Assembly: GCF_041058985.1 (NCBI RefSeq)
Contig: NZ_JBEHZE010000002.1
Span: forward strand, 186,001-250,000
Direction: 5' to 3'
Length of the DNA stretch: 64,000 nt
Source of the DNA: Hyphococcus lacteus
GTDB lineage: Bacteria > Pseudomonadota > Alphaproteobacteria > Caulobacterales > Parvularculaceae
Both the position numbers and the translations under genes were made by a program. How positions within the stretch are numbered: position 1 is the first letter of the stretch; every line of letters starts with the position of its first letter. The notes under the pieces are model-generated. The model searched no databases. It had not been told where the DNA came from and worked only from the letters and a program-made list of their open reading frames with translations. Positions 1 through 6,928 of this stretch are shown one piece after another.

Positions 1-1
1 T

Positions 2-733
2 GCCCCCGCTCGTTGGGTTGACCGTAAAGCGCGCGACGACGCGATGGCATTGGGCCACGCAGTCGTGGAGCCTGCTGAAGTCGTCTCTACGCATCTTCTT
101 GAAACGATCAAACAGAATTTTGGCCGCCTGATTACGCGCCGATCAGTACAACGAATTTTTGATGAGTTTGTCAAAAACTCAGATAGTGACCGAGCTGCAT
201 CTAATCGCCGTCTGCTGGATGATTTCGTACCGGACAAAGCTCCGATTGAATTTGTGCAATCGGTCTTTCGGTTGCTACTTGATGAGCGCGTTCCTATTCG
301 AAACCTGCCTGTCATGCTTGAAACCATTGCCGAAGGCCGAACGATGTTTAACTCCGCCGAAGAGGTTAGCGAGTTTGTTCGCCAACGTGTTTCGCGACAG
401 TTCGTCAATGCGCTTCAAAACGAAGATGGTTCACTTCCACTCATTCAAGTCGGCCTTGATTGGGAAAACACATTTTCCCAGCACGAAACCCAAGGCCAAG
501 GTGCACAGACCGATGTTGCGCTGCCCCCCGACGAATTCAATCGCCTTGCTCAATCGGTTGTTGAACAGATCAACAATGCTTCTGCGCGAAATCTATATCC
601 CGCTGTCGTGACTTCGGCAAAGCGTCGCCGGTTTATTCGCGCTGTTCTGCACGCAAAGAAAATCCGCAATCCTGTCCTTTCATACGAAGAGATCGACTCC
701 GGCCTTAAACCGCTCCTCATCGGGACGGCCTAG
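2..733 (+). CDS. flhA: Flagellar export apparatus protein FlhA, C-terminal part (5' end outside window)
   Basis: FlhA is the large inner-membrane component of the flagellar type III export gate; its C-terminal cytoplasmic domain forms a nonameric ring that docks chaperone-substrate complexes. The frame is open from base 2, and the residues before the first in-window Met (PARWVDRKARDDA) match the linker typical of FlhA, so this is the tail of a longer gene and not a start at base 44. About 243 residues remain, all cytoplasmic, with the usual VVEPAEVVSTHL stretch and the helix-rich FHIPEP ending. It stops 3 bases before fliR, in the order flhA-fliR-flhB. The identification rests on family resemblance plus this context. 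Confidence 0.93.
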   Translation, partial: APARWVDRKARDDAMALGHAVVEPAEVVSTHLLETIKQNFGRLITRRSVQRIFDEFVKNSDSDRAASNRRLLDDFVPDKAPIEFVQSVFRLLLDERVPIRNLPVMLETIAEGRTMFNSAEEVSEFVRQRVSRQFVNALQNEDGSLPLIQVGLDWENTFSQHETQGQGAQTDVALPPDEFNRLAQSVVEQINNASARNLYPAVVTSAKRRRFIRAVLHAKKIRNPVLSYEEIDSGLKPLLIGTA

Positions 734-736
734 ACA

Positions 737-1525
737 ATGGATTTTCTGGCTGCACTCACACCCTTTATCGAGGCGGGTGCGCCTGTGATTTTTCTCATAG
801 GTGGCATCTTCACGCGTGTCTCAGCGGTGGCCTTTTTGATGCCGGGCCTTGGTGAAAAAGCAGTACCTGTGCAAGTTCGTCTAGCGGCTGCGATTGCGAT
901 CACGATGGTCATCTCACCGATCATTCTTACCCCCGACATGCGCCCACCAGAAACCACCGCAGCAGTTGTCGCGCTCTATAGCGCAGAGGCAATGTCTGGG
1001 CTTCTCATTGGGTTCGGCTTGCGTTTAATGATTTTCATTTTGCAAATTGCTGGCGCAATTACTGCACAGCACCTTTCGCTTTCCCAACTGTTTGGCCCGA
1101 CTGTAGGCTTCGATTCAGAGTCTCCATTTGCCGCCATCCTCGTCATGGCCGGTGTCGCGCTTGCAGCCAGTACAGGGGTGCATCTCTATCTAGTGAGCGC
1201 CCTCGTGGATATATACCAAACACTGCCCTTTGGGCTCTTTCCCGGTGCTGAAGAAGCTGGAGAATGGTCATCTCGACGGGTTGGCGAAGCACTAATGAAG
1301 TCACTCGCGCTTTCGTCACCTTTTGTCATTCTTGGCTTTCTCTATTCTCTCGCCCTCGCAGCCGCCAGCCGCGCGATGCCGCAATTAATGGCCGCGTTTG
1401 TTGGTGCACCCGCGATTACATTGGCAGGTCTCGCGCTATTTGCTGCGACCGCGCCGATCCTGCTCTTTGATTGGCTCGAAGGGTTCCAACGCGTTTTATT
1501 TGATGTATTCGCAGGTGCCATGTGA
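737..1525 (+). CDS. fliR: Flagellar export apparatus protein FliR
   Basis: FliR is a polytopic membrane protein that joins FliP and FliQ in the helical export-gate core of the flagellar basal body. The 262-residue product has the family's usual length and is dominated by hydrophobic segments, with the conserved early pattern IFTRVSAVAFLMPGLGEKAVP near residue 25 and a C-terminal membrane segment ending in a short polar tail. The ATG lies 3 bases after the flhA stop. The last codons overlap the flhB start in the arrangement ATGTGA, so translation of fliR and flhB is probably coupled. Confidence 0.93.
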   Translation: MDFLAALTPFIEAGAPVIFLIGGIFTRVSAVAFLMPGLGEKAVPVQVRLAAAIAITMVISPIILTPDMRPPETTAAVVALYSAEAMSGLLIGFGLRLMIFILQIAGAITAQHLSLSQLFGPTVGFDSESPFAAILVMAGVALAASTGVHLYLVSALVDIYQTLPFGLFPGAEEAGEWSSRRVGEALMKSLALSSPFVILGFLYSLALAAASRAMPQLMAAFVGAPAITLAGLALFAATAPILLFDWLEGFQRVLFDVFAGAM

Positions 1526-2625
1526 GTGATAAACCATCAGATGACGGTGCCGAGAAGTCGCATGAACCCACCCCGTCGCGAATTGAGAAAGCGCGGCGGG
1601 ATGGTGATGTCCCTCAGTCCAAAGAAGCAAATGCGGCCGCGTCCTATATCGGCTTTTATCTTGCGCTCGTTGCCGCGAGTGGCGGCGCTGTAGCCGCACT
1701 TACTTTCGCGCTCGCTCGCTTGTTAGAAAAGCCTGATGAGTTTGCAAAGCAAGCATTTGGTCCGGACGGCACAATCTTTATTGCAGACATCTCGAAAATT
1801 TCCTTGCAGGCAATAGCACCTTTCTTGGTACTTCCTGCCATGGGCGTTCTTGCAGCACTTTTTGCACAACGCGCATTCGTATTCGCGCCGTCAAAAATTA
1901 AGCCGAAAATTTCCCGGCTTTCGGTTATCGCGAACGCGAAAAAGAAATTTGGCCCCGATGGCATTAGCGAGTTTGCAAAAAGTGCCACCAAGCTGATCGT
2001 CATTTTTATTATTTTCGGTGTGATCTTCGCCGCTCGTTTTGGGCACCTCCCCGCCGAAGCGCGCCTACCTGCACAAATACTGCCAGAAGCCATCCTTAAA
2101 GAGGGCATTATTTTTGCCGGCGCGATTGTCATATTCTCCGCAGCCATTGCATTTATCGACTTGCCCTGGAGCCATCACCAACACAACAAACGCCTCAAGA
2201 TGACACTTGAGGAATTGAAAAAGGAGATGAAAGAGCAAGAAGGCGATCCAACGATGAAGCAAAGTCGCCGTCAACGTGGACAGGATATTGCGCGCAATCG
2301 GATGATGCAGGATGTGCCAACAGCAGACGTTATCATCGTCAACCCAACCCACTACGCCGTAGCGCTAAAATGGGATCGCAAACGCGGCATGGCACCGACC
2401 TGTGTTGCTAAAGGTACGGATGAAATCGCAGCCAAAATCCGCGAAGTCGCCGCACTTTCTGGTGTTCCGATCCGCTCTGACCCGCCAACAGCGCGAGCCA
2501 TCCATGCGACTGTTGATATTGGCGAAGAAGTCAAACGCGAACATTTCGCGGCAGTCGCAGCAGCCATCCACTTTGCTGACGCAATGCGTTCAAAGGCCAA
2601 AAATCATGTCCGACCGACAGACTGA
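1522..2625 (+). CDS. flhB: Flagellar export switch protein FlhB
   Basis: FlhB switches export specificity from rod/hook to filament substrates after cleaving itself. The 367-residue protein shows a polar N-terminus with the family signature EPTPSRIEKARRDGDVPQS (residues 15-33), about four membrane segments, the linker rich in Lys and Glu after residue 220, and the autocleavage motif NPTH at residues 274-277 followed by YAVAL. The start is a GTG overlapping the fliR stop by four bases. Its 3' end overlaps the next small gene by 20 bases, extending the operon. All residues needed for self-cleavage are visible, so the protein should be functional. Confidence 0.95.
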   Translation: MSDKPSDDGAEKSHEPTPSRIEKARRDGDVPQSKEANAAASYIGFYLALVAASGGAVAALTFALARLLEKPDEFAKQAFGPDGTIFIADISKISLQAIAPFLVLPAMGVLAALFAQRAFVFAPSKIKPKISRLSVIANAKKKFGPDGISEFAKSATKLIVIFIIFGVIFAARFGHLPAEARLPAQILPEAILKEGIIFAGAIVIFSAAIAFIDLPWSHHQHNKRLKMTLEELKKEMKEQEGDPTMKQSRRQRGQDIARNRMMQDVPTADVIIVNPTHYAVALKWDRKRGMAPTCVAKGTDEIAAKIREVAALSGVPIRSDPPTARAIHATVDIGEEVKREHFAAVAAAIHFADAMRSKAKNHVRPTD

Positions 2626-2947
2626 TCCGTTGATTGAACTTAAAAAAATTGCTGCGCTCAAATTTGACCGCGAACGCCACCGGCTGGCCGCCATAAAAGA
2701 CGAGCTGTCGCAACTCGAAAATGAACGCCAGCAATTAGACAAAAAAATGAATGCGCTATCTAGCGACAAGGAATCAAACCCCGCATCCTTAATCAACGCG
2801 TTCGCCTATCTCCATGCTTTAACTGACAAGGCGGGACAGATCGACCGTGAGCGCGAAGAAGCGCATCAACGTACCTTGCAACAACGCCAAAAAATAAAAG
2901 AAGCGCTCGCTTCAAAAATCCGCGTTGACGATATGGGCGAAGACTAA
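2606..2947 (+). CDS. Small coiled-coil protein after flhB, possibly a FliJ-like export factor
   Basis: A 113-residue, strongly charged and mostly helical protein with heptad-like spacing (for example LSQLENERQQLDKKM in the first half), with no signal peptide or membrane segment. I chose the ATG at 2606, which lies inside the end of flhB (20-base overlap), because the frame upstream of it only mirrors flhB. Size, helical character and position at the end of a flagellar export operon resemble FliJ/YscO-type stalk proteins, which shuttle chaperones and connect the ATPase to FlhA. I see no sequence motif that proves this, so the function is inferred from context only. It is the last gene of the rightward run. 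Confidence 0.7.
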   Translation: MSDRQTDPLIELKKIAALKFDRERHRLAAIKDELSQLENERQQLDKKMNALSSDKESNPASLINAFAYLHALTDKAGQIDREREEAHQRTLQQRQKIKEALASKIRVDDMGED

Positions 2948-2958
2948 CAACGCATTTT

Positions 2959-4134
2959 TTAGGCGTTCAAATAGCTCTTAAGCTTTTCAAGATCGTTGAA
3001 ACTGGTGCGAATATCTTTTCGACTCGTGGCAAGGCGCATGTCGCGTAACACTTCCAGCGAACGCAATAGGACTTCGAGTGGTGGACCGCTTGCAGTCACC
3101 TGACTTAATTTCTCTTTCGATAATGCCTTTGACGGTTTCTCAATAAATCTGGTCACTAACCGATCATGATGCTGTGCTGCCGTCGCACCATGAAGTCGGC
3201 ATACCTCAATGAATGCAGTGGCATTTTTAATAAACCAAGGCTCTTTGGCGCTAGAGGGGGCGACATCAAGAAATTGCGAGAGCAATGAACGCCGCCGCAT
3301 ACAATCACGCAAGCTCGCTTGATCAGTCGGCGGCATGAACAACATCTTGTCCACTAATAATTGCGAATAATATGGATCATTCGCCTGACACAATCCGAGC
3401 AACAAATCGATTTCATTGATTCCGGAAAAATCTCCCGCATTCGCTCCGCGATATTCGTGCCGACCGACCCGATAGGGTTTGTAATAGGGACGGACAGAAT
3501 AAAAGAAACGATCCGTATCCAACTCATCAAATAGACAATCACTATATTTGATGACGTCCTTAAGCGCATTTGCGGCATCACCAAGTAATGTCTCGGTTAC
3601 GGGATTTGAAACACCCATGGGCAGAATACGCGTCAAGGCGTCCGACGCCCGCATAAAGGCGAAAATCCCTCGTGTGTTATAATCGAGGAAAAGATATTCA
3701 TCCTTGAGCGACGTAAAACTCTTTTGGCGGCCGTCTAATGCGGCGTTACGCGTCGCCAAATGCGCCGTCGAGAACCGCGGCACCATCCCGACCGAGGCCG
3801 CAATCTGCATCCCGAGCGCCGACGCTTCGGGGAATGGCGATTTCATTTCGTTAGCAGGGTTCGTCAATTCATGCCTGCGTAACGACGCCATATAGAGACC
3901 GAGCCCGCCAAGCAGATCAAATGCATGATCAAATCCCTCATCGGTATTTCCTTCGGCCAAAAGTTTGACCACATATTCATGCCCTTCATCGCGGATTTGG
4001 TGTTTTATCGTGTCACCAAGGCCATCAACGTTTTCGCGTTCGTCTTGGGCAAAGTACTGATTTTCAAGTTCCGTATTCATTTCGACAAAGGCGGATCTCA
4101 GCCAGCCATCGAAATCTTCGACATTTTTGCTCAT
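2959..4134 (-). CDS. PrnB-like protein of the indoleamine/tryptophan 2,3-dioxygenase superfamily
   Basis: PrnB (pyrrolnitrin biosynthesis) and its relatives are heme proteins with the IDO/TDO fold. Numbered from a TTG at 4161, the protein shows SVRPYYKPYRVG at residues 222-233 and RGANAGDFSGINEIDLLLG at 238-256. These occupy the place of the IDO substrate/heme loop. A C-terminal helix, QHHDRLVTRFI (330-340), matches the IDO helix with the proximal heme His followed by an xxxVTxxI pattern, so His331 or His332 is the likely iron ligand. I prefer the ATG at 4134, which gives 391 residues, because no ribosome site precedes the TTG. It converges on the flagellar genes with an 11-base gap. No other pyrrolnitrin genes are present, so the substrate is unknown; an indole or tryptophan derivative is only a guess. 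Confidence 0.72.
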   Translation of the reverse strand: MSKNVEDFDGWLRSAFVEMNTELENQYFAQDERENVDGLGDTIKHQIRDEGHEYVVKLLAEGNTDEGFDHAFDLLGGLGLYMASLRRHELTNPANEMKSPFPEASALGMQIAASVGMVPRFSTAHLATRNAALDGRQKSFTSLKDEYLFLDYNTRGIFAFMRASDALTRILPMGVSNPVTETLLGDAANALKDVIKYSDCLFDELDTDRFFYSVRPYYKPYRVGRHEYRGANAGDFSGINEIDLLLGLCQANDPYYSQLLVDKMLFMPPTDQASLRDCMRRRSLLSQFLDVAPSSAKEPWFIKNATAFIEVCRLHGATAAQHHDRLVTRFIEKPSKALSKEKLSQVTASGPPLEVLLRSLEVLRDMRLATSRKDIRTSFNDLEKLKSYLNA

Positions 4135-4370
4135 GAAATTGTATTCCGCTTTTTCGGCCAAGCCGATTTGAGGTTTTGCGCAGCTTAAACATATTCGCGC
4201 AGCCCTTGCATGGCCTCACATTTATGCTGCATTGCAGTATATCGGCTCAGAGTCAGAGATTTTTCTTGTATTTCAGCAGGTAATGCGCATATACCCTCGT
4301 GACGGGCTGCGTGTATGTGGAGAAATCCTGATCGGCCCTAAATCCAGAAATGTTGAGCGCCCTGGCACGC

Positions 4371-4386
4371 GGGTTCTCCGGAACCC
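4371..4386 (+). promoter_or_regulatory. Small hairpin in the leader of the helicase gene
   Basis: GGGTTC and GAACCC form a six-base inverted repeat with a four-base loop, 29 bases before the helicase GTG. There is no T-run after it, so it is not a terminator. It may be a leader structure in a cold-induced mRNA. The rest of 4135-4414 shows nothing I can name. Confidence 0.3.
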
Positions 4387-4414
4387 CAGCGTTTCCCGCG
4401 CAGCCTAAGGCTGT

Positions 4415-5791
4415 GTGGCACGCAGAAAGATAGTTTTGACCCAATTTTCCGATTTCGGTCTCGCACGACCGATAATGCAGGCGCTCGCCGACGAAAAACA
4501 TACCACACCGACACCTATTCAGAACGGGGCGATTCCCGTGGTGATGAATGGTCGTGACCTGTTGGGCATTGCCCAAACCGGCACCGGTAAGACTGCTGCA
4601 TTCGCCCTTCCCATCCTCCACAAGCTGGCGGAAACATCTTACGAGCGTCGCCCCGGCGATTGCCGCGTGCTTGTTCTTACACCGACGCGCGAACTGTCCG
4701 CACAAGTTTTGGAACGCTTCAAGGCCTATGGACGTCGGCTCAATTTGCGTATGGGCCTCGTCATCGGCGGCGCGCCAATGGGCAAGCAAAAGGCCATGAC
4801 CCGCAAAGGTCTTGATGTTCTGGTAGCTACCCCGGGCCGTTTGGTTGATCTCATAAACCAAAAAGCGGTCGATCTGAGCCGCGTCGAAGCTTTTGTCCTT
4901 GATGAAGTCGATCAGATGCTTGACCTTGGTTTCATTCACGCAATCCGCACGATCTCACAGAAATTGCCTGCGAAACGCCAGAATATCTTTTTCTCGGCCA
5001 CAATGCCGCCAGAGATCGCAAAATTCGCAAACAAGCTTTTGACGAATCCTACACGCGTCGAGATCGAAGCAGAGGCACGTCCACGCATCGATCAAAGCGT
5101 CCGTTTCATTGATAAAGGCGCAAAGGCCGCGGCTTTATTAGAAATTGTCAAAACTGACGAATTTACCCGCGGTCTTGTATTCACACGCACCAAGCATGGT
5201 GCTGACAAGGTCGTACGTATGCTCGAAGCGGCTGGCGCACGCGCCTACGCGATCCACGGAAATCGTTCTCAGGCACAACGCGAACGGGCCCTCGCCGCAT
5301 TTCGCACAGGCAAAGCCCGTATTCTTGTCGCTACCGATATTGCGGCTCGGGGCATTGACGTCCGCGAAGTCAGCCATGTGGTGAATTATGATTTGCCAAA
5401 TGTTCCAGAGACTTACGTCCACCGAATTGGGCGGACAGCCCGCGCTGGCGCTGCTGGTGTTGCGGTTTCGTTCTGTTCAAATGACGAACGGCCTTTCCTG
5501 CGGTCAATTGAAAAGCTGACACGCGAGAAAATCACCGTTACTCATGGCGAGGACATTGCCTATAAAGCTCCAAAACGTGCCGCTAATGACCAGCGTCGCA
5601 AAAAACCGCGCCGCAACCATGGCGCACCGAAAAAACCGTTTAAGAATGAAAAGCGCACTTCAGCTGAAGGCTCGAATGTTGTCGCTAACGACGAGAAGAG
5701 GAAAGAAAATGGCGAAAGAGGAACTACTCGAGTTCGACGGAGACGTAACAGAGGCCCTGCCGGACGGAAACTTTCGAGTCACGCTGGATAA
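4415..5791 (+). CDS. DEAD-box ATP-dependent RNA helicase, RhlE type
   Basis: Unwinds RNA duplexes using ATP; family members act in ribosome assembly and mRNA turnover, often in the cold. Helicase motifs are present in order: AQTGTGKT (53-60), PTRELS (90-95), TPGR (139-142), DEVD (163-166), SAT (194-196), then the C-terminal domain with ARGID and HRIGRTAR. Motif II reads DEVD instead of DEAD, a mild variation that keeps both catalytic acids. The last ~90 residues are a disordered Lys/Arg-rich tail, as in RhlE proteins, probably for RNA binding. Starts are weak: GTG at 4415, or TTG at 4436, which is preceded by AGAAAG and would begin the protein at TQFSDFGL, the usual family start. Its 3' end overlaps the IF-1 gene by 83 bases in another frame. 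Confidence 0.93.
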   Translation: MARRKIVLTQFSDFGLARPIMQALADEKHTTPTPIQNGAIPVVMNGRDLLGIAQTGTGKTAAFALPILHKLAETSYERRPGDCRVLVLTPTRELSAQVLERFKAYGRRLNLRMGLVIGGAPMGKQKAMTRKGLDVLVATPGRLVDLINQKAVDLSRVEAFVLDEVDQMLDLGFIHAIRTISQKLPAKRQNIFFSATMPPEIAKFANKLLTNPTRVEIEAEARPRIDQSVRFIDKGAKAAALLEIVKTDEFTRGLVFTRTKHGADKVVRMLEAAGARAYAIHGNRSQAQRERALAAFRTGKARILVATDIAARGIDVREVSHVVNYDLPNVPETYVHRIGRTARAGAAGVAVSFCSNDERPFLRSIEKLTREKITVTHGEDIAYKAPKRAANDQRRKKPRRNHGAPKKPFKNEKRTSAEGSNVVANDEKRKENGERGTTRVRRRRNRGPAGRKLSSHAG

Positions 5792-5993
5792 CGGCCACCA
5801 AATTTTGGCTTATGCCGGCGGAAAGATGCGAAAATTCCGTATTAAGACCATTGCTGGGGACCGCGTTACGGTTGAAATGTCAGCATACGATCTAACCAAA
5901 GGTCGTATCACGTTTCGTCACAAGCCAGAAGGCGCACAAGGTCCTGCATCTAACAAACAACGCAGTGCCGCGATTGCTCGGAAGCGTCGCTAA
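5709..5993 (+). CDS. infA: Translation initiation factor IF-1 with a basic C-terminal extension
   Basis: IF-1 binds the 30S A site during initiation as a single OB fold. The first ~72 residues match alphaproteobacterial IF-1: MAKEELLEFDG at the start, GKMRKFRI in the middle and the family hallmark VEMSAYDLTKGRITFR near the end. A 22-residue tail rich in Lys and Arg follows, making 94 residues where 72 is normal. The ATG at 5709 lies inside the helicase gene and is preceded by GAGGAAAGAAA (5697-5707), a good ribosome site. The first 28 residues are therefore encoded in the +1 frame over the helicase tail. This may be a specialised second IF-1 of the cold-shock group, since a plain 72-residue copy is usual elsewhere in such genomes; I cannot see the rest of the genome. 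Confidence 0.9.
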   Translation: MAKEELLEFDGDVTEALPDGNFRVTLDNGHQILAYAGGKMRKFRIKTIAGDRVTVEMSAYDLTKGRITFRHKPEGAQGPASNKQRSAAIARKRR

Positions 5994-6022
5994 TATTGAC
6001 ACTGATCACTTTTGAATCGAGT

Positions 6023-6058
6023 AAAAAAAGGGCGCAACTTTGTTGTGCCCCTTTTTTC
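6023..6058 (+). terminator. Rho-independent terminator after the helicase/IF-1 pair
   Basis: AAAAAGGGCGCAAC pairs with GTTGTGCCCCTTTTT across a three-base loop and runs into a T-tract, 30 bases after the IF-1 stop. This separates the helicase/IF-1 transcript from the cspA leader. Confidence 0.9.
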
Positions 6059-6202
6059 TGCCCCGGCTTGCGGATGAAGAGATCCACTCTAAACTTTCCT
6101 GTATGCAAAACGACAAGACAGATAAGTGCAATAATATCACAACACGAATGCTACAGTGATCCAAAAAAGTCATATACAACTAGGTATTTAACAGAAATTC
6201 CT

Positions 6203-6362
6203 TGAATAGACGCGAACAAATAGGCAGATATATACTGCCAATGATTTCGAGCCGTCTTTTAGGGCCTTTCTACTCGCTTACGAAGTCTCTCCAAACCATC
6301 GGCTTACGAAAAAGAGTTGGGCGCCGCCCGCTCAGAATCGCCATGTTTGAAGAGGATTAAAA
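6203..6362 (+). promoter_or_regulatory. Probable promoter and long 5' leader of the cold-shock gene
   Basis: The 304 bases between the terminator and cspA hold no credible gene. A TATACT box at 6231-6236 could be the -10; no good -35 is visible 17 bases upstream. It would give a leader of about 120 bases before the ATG at 6363. Long structured leaders that respond to temperature are typical of cspA mRNAs, which is the reason for the call. AGAGGA at 6350-6355 is the ribosome site. Confidence 0.4.
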
Positions 6363-6566
6363 ATGGCTACTGGAACAGTCAAATGGTACAATTCCCAAAA
6401 GGGTTACGGCTTTATCGCACCTGACGCAGGTGGAAAAGATGTATTTGTACACGCAACAGCACTCGAAGCGGCTGGCATCCGCAGCTTGGCTGACGGCCAA
6501 GCGGTGACTTTTGAAGTCACCGAAGAGCGCGGAAAATCATCAGCGACAGCGCTGAAAATCGCGTAA
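6363..6566 (+). CDS. cspA: Cold-shock protein, CspA family
   Basis: A 67-residue single cold-shock domain that binds single-stranded RNA and DNA and melts secondary structure. Both nucleic-acid motifs are visible: RNP1 as KGYGFI (residues 13-18) and RNP2 as VFVHATAL (27-34), preceded by GTVKWYNSQ as in all family members. Length is standard. It follows the DEAD-box helicase and IF-1, two other factors that act on mRNA structure and initiation in the cold, so the three probably form one functional group although a terminator lies between them. Confidence 0.95.
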   Translation: MATGTVKWYNSQKGYGFIAPDAGGKDVFVHATALEAAGIRSLADGQAVTFEVTEERGKSSATALKIA

Positions 6567-6599
6567 CACCATCATCCGTGCCGAACGGCATTTTGATAG

Positions 6600-6627
6600 C
6601 GCGGGGGGCCTAGCTTCCCGCGTTTCA
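6600..6627 (+). terminator. Likely terminator after cspA
   Basis: CGCGGG (6600-6605) and CCCGCG (6617-6622) form a six-base GC stem with an 11-base loop, followed by TTTCACTTT. The T-tract is imperfect, so the call is moderate. Confidence 0.5.
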
Positions 6628-6724
6628 CTTTGGGCCCAGTCATTGCTAGCTTCCCCACAGCGCCGATTAACCCAAAGAATCAATTGATGATCCCGTCCCA
6701 GAAACACCGCATAAGGAATTTCAC

Positions 6725-6907
6725 ATGACTGACAATCATCAGATAAAATCGATCAAATCTAGCACTGCCTCTCCTGCGAACCGCCGCGCCGCACGCGAAC
6801 GCGCCGAAGCGGCTGGCCTCGCCCGAATTGAAACAGAAGCGCAGCAACGTAGGTTGCAATCAGAAAAATTACGCCGTTTACGGCTGGCAAAGTCAAACAA
6901 GGGTTAA
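6725..6907 (+). CDS. Small basic hypothetical protein
   Basis: Encodes 60 residues, very rich in Arg, Lys, Ala and Glu, predicted helical throughout (RRAARERAEAAGLARIE), with no signal or membrane segment. AAGGAA ends six bases before the ATG. The helical, alternately charged composition suggests an RNA- or ribosome-associated small protein, and its place after cspA fits that, but I do not recognise the family. It lies alone between the cspA terminator and a convergent TonB receptor gene. Confidence 0.6.
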   Translation: MTDNHQIKSIKSSTASPANRRAARERAEAAGLARIETEAQQRRLQSEKLRRLRLAKSNKG

Positions 6908-6928
6908 GTTAGCGAACCTCGCTACACC

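Noticed and set aside
5996..6205. 69-codon open frame after IF-1
   Set aside because: It runs straight through the terminator hairpin at 6023 and has no ribosome site or recognisable composition.
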